Shown here: positions 58,901 through 64,000 of the stretch, one piece after another
How the letters are laid out: each line of letters begins with the position of its first letter
How positions within the stretch are numbered: position 1 is the stretch's first letter
NCBI RefSeq assembly: GCF_047495875.1
Contig: NC_092486.1
Location: 6,011,815-6,075,814, forward strand
DNA: 64,000 nt
Origin: Pithys albifrons albifrons
Lineage: Eukaryota > Chordata > Aves > Passeriformes > Thamnophilidae
Direction of reading: 5' to 3'
Position numbers and translations under genes: made by a program
The notes under the pieces: model-generated
What the model was told of the DNA's origin: nothing
What the model saw: the letters and a program-made list of their open reading frames with translations, nothing else
Database searches by the model: none

Positions 58901-61900
58901 TTGCTCCTTTTCTAGGGTCAATAGGGCCCCATCATTGGCACCCGAGAGCCAAAGGCTGCCGCCTTTTCCCTGGGCGCAAAGCTCGACGGCGCGGGCCACG
59001 TGCAGGTCCGGGAAAGTGCCATTTTTCAGCCCAGAATTCCGGACGGACGAAGATTGCTGCCAGGAAAAAAGGGCCAGGACAGAAAGCCATTGCTCCTTTT
59101 CTAGGGTCAATAGGGCCCCATCATTGGCACCCTGAGAGCCAAAGGCTGCCGCCTTTTCCCTGGGCGCAAAGCTCGACGGCGCGGGCCACGTGCAGGTCCG
59201 GGAAAGTGCCATTTTTCAGCCCAGAATTCCGGACGGACGAAGATTGCTGCCAGGAAAAAAGGGCCAGGACAGAAAGCCATTGCTCCTTTTCTAGGGTCAA
59301 TAGGGCCCCATCATTGGCACCTGAGAGCCAAAGGCTGCCGCCTTTTCCCTGGGCGCAAAGCTCGACGGCGCGGGCCACGTGCAGGTCCGGGAAAGTGCCA
59401 TTTTTCAGCCCAGAATTCCGGACGGACGAAGATTGCTGCCAGGAAAAAAGGGCCAGGACAGAAAGCCATTGCTCCTTTTCTAGGGTCAATAGGGCCCCAT
59501 CATTGGCACCCGAGAGCCAAAGGCTGCCGCCTTTTCCCTGGGCGCAAAGCTCGACGGCGCGGGCCACGTGCAGGTCCGGGAAAGTGCCATTTTTCAGCCC
59601 AGAATTCCGGACGGACGAAGATTGCTGCCAGGAAAAAAGGGCCAGGACAGAAAGCCATTGCTCCTTTTCTAGGGTCAATAGGGCCCCATCATTGGCACCC
59701 GAGAGCCAAAGGCTGCCGCCTTTTCCCTGGGCGCAAAGCTCGACGGCGCGGGCCACGTGCAGGTCCGGGAAAGTGCCATTTTTCAGCCCAGAATTCCGGA
59801 CGGACGAAGATTGCTGCCAGGAAAAAAGGGCCAGGACAGAAAGCCATTGCTCCTTTTCTAGGGTCAATAGGGCCCCATCATTGGCACCCGAGAGCCAAAG
59901 GCTGCCGCCTTTTCCCTGGGCGCAAAGCTCGACGGCGCGGGCCACGTGCAGGTCCGGGAAAGTGCCATTTTTCAGCCCAGAATTCCGGACGGACGAAGAT
60001 TGCTGCCAGGAAAAAAGGGCCAGGACAGAAAGCCATTGCTCCTTTTCTAGGGTCAATAGGGCCCCATCATTGGCACCCGAGAGCCAAAGGCTGCCGCCTT
60101 TTCCCTGGCGCAAAGCTCGACGGCGCGGGCCACGTGCAGGTCCGGGAAAGTGCCATTTTTCAGCCCAGAATTCCGGACGGACGAAGATTGCTGCCAGGAA
60201 AAAAGGGCCAGGACAGAAAGCCATTGCTCCTTTTCTAGGGTCAATAGGGCCCCATCATTGGCACCCGAGAGCCAAAGGCTGCCGCCTTTTCCCTGGGCGC
60301 AAAGCTCGACGGCGCGGGCCACGTGCAGGTCCGGGAAAGTGCCATTTTTCAGCCCAGAATTCCGGACGGACGAAGATTGCTGCCAGGAAAAAAGGGCCAG
60401 GACAGAAAGCCATTGCTCCTTTTCTAGGGTCAATAGGGCCCCATCATTGGCACCCGAGAGCCAAAGGCTGCCGCCTTTTCCCTGGGCGCAAAGCTCGACG
60501 GCGCGGGCCACGTGCAGGTCCGGGAAAGTGCCATTTTTCAGCCCAGAATTCCGGACGGACGAAGATTGCTGCCAGGAAAAAAGGGCCAGGACAGAAAGCC
60601 ATTGCTCCTTTTCTAGGGTCAATAGGGCCCCATCATTGGCACCCGAGAGCCAAAGGCTGCCGCCTTTTCCCTGGGCGCAAAGCTCGACGGCGCGGGCCAC
60701 GTGCAGGTCCGGGAAAGTGCCATTTTTTCAGCCCAGAATTCCGGACGGACGAAGATTGCTGCCAGGAAAAAAGGGCCAGGACAGAAAGCCATTGCTCCTT
60801 TTCTAGGGTCAATAGGGCCCCATCATTGGCACCCGAGAGCCAAAGGCTGCCGCCTTTTCCCTGGGCGCAAAGCTCGACGGCGCGGGCCACGTGCAGGTCC
60901 GGGAAAGTGCCATTTTTCAGCCCAGAATTCCGGACGGACGAAGATTGCTGCCAGGAAAAAAGGGCCAGGACAGAAAGCCATTGCTCCTTTTCTAGGGTCA
61001 ATAGGGCCCCATCATTGGCACCCGAGAGCCAAAGGCCTGCCGCCTTTTCCCTGGGCGCAAAGCTCGACGGCGCGGGCCACGTGCAGGTCCGGGAAAGTGC
61101 CATTTTTCAGCCCAGAATTCCGGACGGACGAAGATTGCTGCCAGGAAAAAAGGGCCAGGACAGAAAGCCATTGCTCCTTTTCTAGGGTCAATAGGGCCCC
61201 ATCATTGGCACCCGAGAGCCAAAGGCTGCCGCCTTTTCCCTGGGCGCAAAGCTCGACGGCGCGGGCCACGTGCAGGTCCGGGAAAGTGCCATTTTTCAGC
61301 CCAGAATTCCGGACGGACGAAGATTGCTGCCAGGAAAAAAGGGCCAGGACAGAAAGCCATTGCTCCTTTTCTAGGGTCAATAGGGCCCCATCATTGGCAC
61401 CCGAGAGCCAAAGGCTGCCGCCTTTTCCCTGGGCGCAAAGCTCGACGGCGCGGGCCACGTGCAGGTCCGGGAAAGTGCCATTTTTCAGCCCAGAATTCCG
61501 GACGGACGAAGATTGCTGCCAGGAAAAAAGGGCCAGGACAGAAAGCCATTGCTCCTTTTCTAGGGTCAATAGGGCCCCATCATTGGCACCCGAGAGCCAA
61601 AGGCTGCCGCCTTTTCCCTGGGCGCAAAGCTCGACGGCGCGGGCCACGTGCAGGTCCGGGAAAGTGCCATTTTTCAGCCCAGAATTCCGGACGGACGAAG
61701 ATTGCTGCCAGGAAAAAAGGGCCAGGACAGAAAGCCATTGCTCCTTTTCTAGGGTCAATAGGGCCCCATCATTGGCACCCGAGAGCCAAAGGCTGCCGCC
61801 TTTTCCCTGGGGCGCAAAGCTCGACGGCGCGGGCCACGTGCAGGTCCGGGAAAGTGCCATTTTTCAGCCCAGAATTCCGGACGGACGAAGATTGCTGCCA

Positions 61901-64000
61901 GGAAAAAAGGGCCAGGACAGAAAGCCATTGCTCCTTTTCTAGGGTCAATAGGGCCCCATCATTGGCACCCGAGAGCCAAAGGCTGCCGCCTTTTCCCTGG
62001 GCGCAAAGCTCGACGGCGCGGGCCACGTGCAGGTCCGGGAAAGTGCCATTTTTCAGCCCAGAATTCCGGACGGACGAAGATTGCTGCCAGGAAAAAAGGG
62101 CCAGGACAGAAAGCCATTGCTCCTTTTCTAGGGTCAATAGGGCCCCATCATTGGCACCCGAGAGCCAAAGGCTGCCGCCTTTTCCCTGGGCGCAAAGCTC
62201 GACGGCGCGGGCCACGTGCAGGTCCGGGAAAGTGCCATTTTTCAGCCCAGAATTCCGGACGGACGAAGATTGCTGCCAGGAAAAAAGGGCCAGGACAGAA
62301 AGCCATTGCTCCTTTTCTAGGGTCAATAGGGCCCCATCATTGGCACCCGAGAGCCAAAGGCTGCCGCCTTTTCCCTGGGCGCAAAGCTCGACGGCGCGGG
62401 CCACGTGCAGGTCCGGGAAAGGTGCCATTTTTCAGCCCAGAATTCCGGACGGACGAAGATTGCTGCCAGGAAAAAAGGGCCAGGACAGAAAGCCATTGCT
62501 CCTTTTCTAGGGTCAATAGGGCCCCATCATTGGCACCTGAGAGCCAAAGGCTGCCGCCTTTTCCCTGGGCGCAAAGCTCGACGGCGCGGGCCACGTGCAG
62601 GTCCGGGAAAGTGCCATTTTTCAGCCCAGAATTCCGGACGGACGAAGATTGCTGCCAGGAAAAAAGGGCCAGGACAGAAAGCCATTGCTCCTTTTCTAGG
62701 GTCAATAGGGCCCCATCATTGGCACCCGAGAGCCAAAGGCTGCCGCCTTTTCCCTGGCGCAAAGCTCGACGGCGCGGGCCACGTGCAGGTCCGGGAAAGT
62801 GCCATTTTTCAGCCCAGAATTCCGGACGGACGAAGATTGCTGCCAGGAAAAAAGGGCCAGGACAGAAAGCCATTGCTCCTTTTCTAGGGTCAATAGGGCC
62901 CCATCATTGGCACCTGAGAGCCAAAGGCTGCCGCCTTTTCCCTGGGCGCAAAGCTCGACGGCGCGGGCCACGTGCAGGTCCGGGAAAGTGCCATTTTTCA
63001 GCCCAGAATTCGGACGGACGAAGATTGCTGCCAGGAAAAAAGGGCCAGGACAGAAAGCCATTGCTCCTTTTCTAGGGTCAATAGGGCCCCATCATTGGCA
63101 CCTGAGAGCCAAAGGCTGCCGCCTTTTCCCTGGGCGCAAAGCTCGACGGCGCGGGCCACGTGCAGGTCCGGGAAAGTGCCATTTTTCAGCCCAGAATTCC
63201 GGACGGACGAAGATTGCTGCCAGGAAAAAAGGGCCAGGACAGAAAGCCATTGCTCCTTTTCTAGGGTCAATAGGGCCCCATCATTGGCACCGAGAGCCAA
63301 AGGCTGCCGCCTTTTCCCTGGGCGCAAAGCTCGACGGCGCGGGCCACGTGCAGGTCCGGGAAAGTGCCATTTTTCAGCCCAGAATTCCGGACGGACGAAG
63401 ATTGCTGCCAGGAAAAAAGGGCCAGGACAGAAAGCCATTGCTCCTTTTCTAGGGTCAATAGGGCCCCATCATTGGCACCGAGAGCCAAAGGGCTGCCGCC
63501 TTTTCCCTGGGCGCAAAGCTCGACGGCGCGGGCCACGTGCAGGTCGGGAAAGTGCCATTTTTCAGCCCAGAATTCCGGACGGACGAAGATTGCTGCCAGG
63601 AAAAAAGGGCCAGGACAGAAAGCCATTGCTCCTTTTCTAGGGTCAATAGGGCCCCATCATTGGCACCTGAGAGCCAAAGGCTGCCGCCTTTTCCCTGGGC
63701 GCAAAGCTCGACGGCGCGGGCCACGTGCAGGTCCGGGAAAGTGCCATTTTTCAGCCCAGAATTCCGGACGGACGAAGATTGCTGCTAGGAAAAAAGGGCC
63801 AGGACAGAAAGCCATTGCTCCTTTTCTAGGGTCAATAGGGCCCCATCATTGGCACCCGAGAGCCAAAGGCTGCCGCCTTTTCCCTGGGCGCAAAGCTCGA
63901 CGGCGCGGGCCACGTGCAGGTCCGGGAAAGTGCCATTTTCAGCCCAGAATTCCGGGACGGGACGAAGATTGCTGCCAAGGAAAAAAGGGCCAGGACAGAA
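49942..64000 (+). repeat. 189-bp GC-rich satellite array, about 74 units
   Basis: Head-to-tail units with a period of exactly 189 bp (landmark TAGGGCCCC at 50,041, 50,230 and 50,419) run to the window edge, so the array is cut off. Each unit contains GGCCCCATCATTGGCACC, AGCCAAAGGCTGCCGCC, a CACGTG E-box, GGTCCGGGAAAGTGCC, a GAATTC site and CCAGGAAAAAAGGGCCAGG. Units are nearly identical. Common variants are CACCTGAGAG versus CACCCGAGAG and AGCGATTGC versus AGCCATTGC. No indels are visible from 49,946 to about 56,380; after that single-base indels become frequent. Frames of up to about 2,359 codons on the plus strand and 2,177 on the minus strand arise because 189 = 3 x 63 and the monomer has no stop in three of six frames. 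They are not genes. Confidence 0.97.

Noticed and set aside
49942..64000. A CRISPR-like array because of regular repeats
   Set aside because: The whole 189-bp unit repeats without unique spacers, and the genomic setting is vertebrate.
49942..64000. CENP-B box in the satellite
   Set aside because: The TTCGTCCGTCCGG stretch on the minus strand shares the TTCG start but fails the required A and CGGG positions of the box.
44983..64000. Telomeric repeat near the array
   Set aside because: No TTAGGG or CCCTAA tandem run is present; isolated CTAGGG words in each unit are not telomeric.

Overview
The window reads as vertebrate nuclear DNA, most likely from a bird and plausibly a songbird. The main reason is a set of 5'-truncated CR1 LINE fragments with the avian 3' end (for example 35,060-35,240, ending in two copies of the ATTCTATG-type motif). 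Old MIR-like SINE fragments and retroviral LTR-like segments support this. I see no bacterial-type gene, operon, tRNA, rRNA or CRISPR array, and no complete protein-coding gene that I can name.

Layout. Positions 1-42,400 are AT-rich, mostly unique DNA with no convincing exon. They hold scattered CR1 and MIR-like pieces, one probable ERVL-type LTR (about 18.24-18.9 kb), a weaker LTR-like promoter segment (about 41.45-41.89 kb), a few microsatellites, small inverted repeats, and several stretches rich in TAAT, ATTTGCAT and ATTAA words that look like candidate conserved noncoding elements. At about 42.43 kb the composition changes sharply: 42,426-42,988 is CpG-rich and, read on the minus strand, has the order CCAAT, GC boxes, TATA and poly(A)-like signal of an LTR promoter. 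A host CpG island is the main alternative. Just downstream are two phase-compatible candidate exons on the plus strand (43,183-43,284 and 44,726-44,979), which I cannot assign to a gene.

From 44,983 to the end the window is almost entirely tandem repeats: a G-rich GGGGGACAT-type minisatellite, a GGTCCA-type minisatellite, a 45-bp GC-rich repeat, a short diverged island of a 189-bp element, a C-rich CAGAGACCCC-type minisatellite, an array of 20 units of the 45-bp repeat, more C-rich minisatellite, and finally a satellite with a period of exactly 189 bp. The satellite starts with one inverted unit and then runs head-to-tail for about 74 units to the window edge.

The very long reading frames in the last 14 kb (up to about 2,359 codons, on both strands) should not be annotated as proteins. 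They arise because 189 is divisible by 3 and the monomer lacks stop codons in two plus frames and one minus frame. The most interesting content is the composite repeat architecture: nested minisatellite, 45-bp and 189-bp layers with duplicated blocks, inversion junctions, and single-base indels concentrated in the distal half of the 189-bp array.
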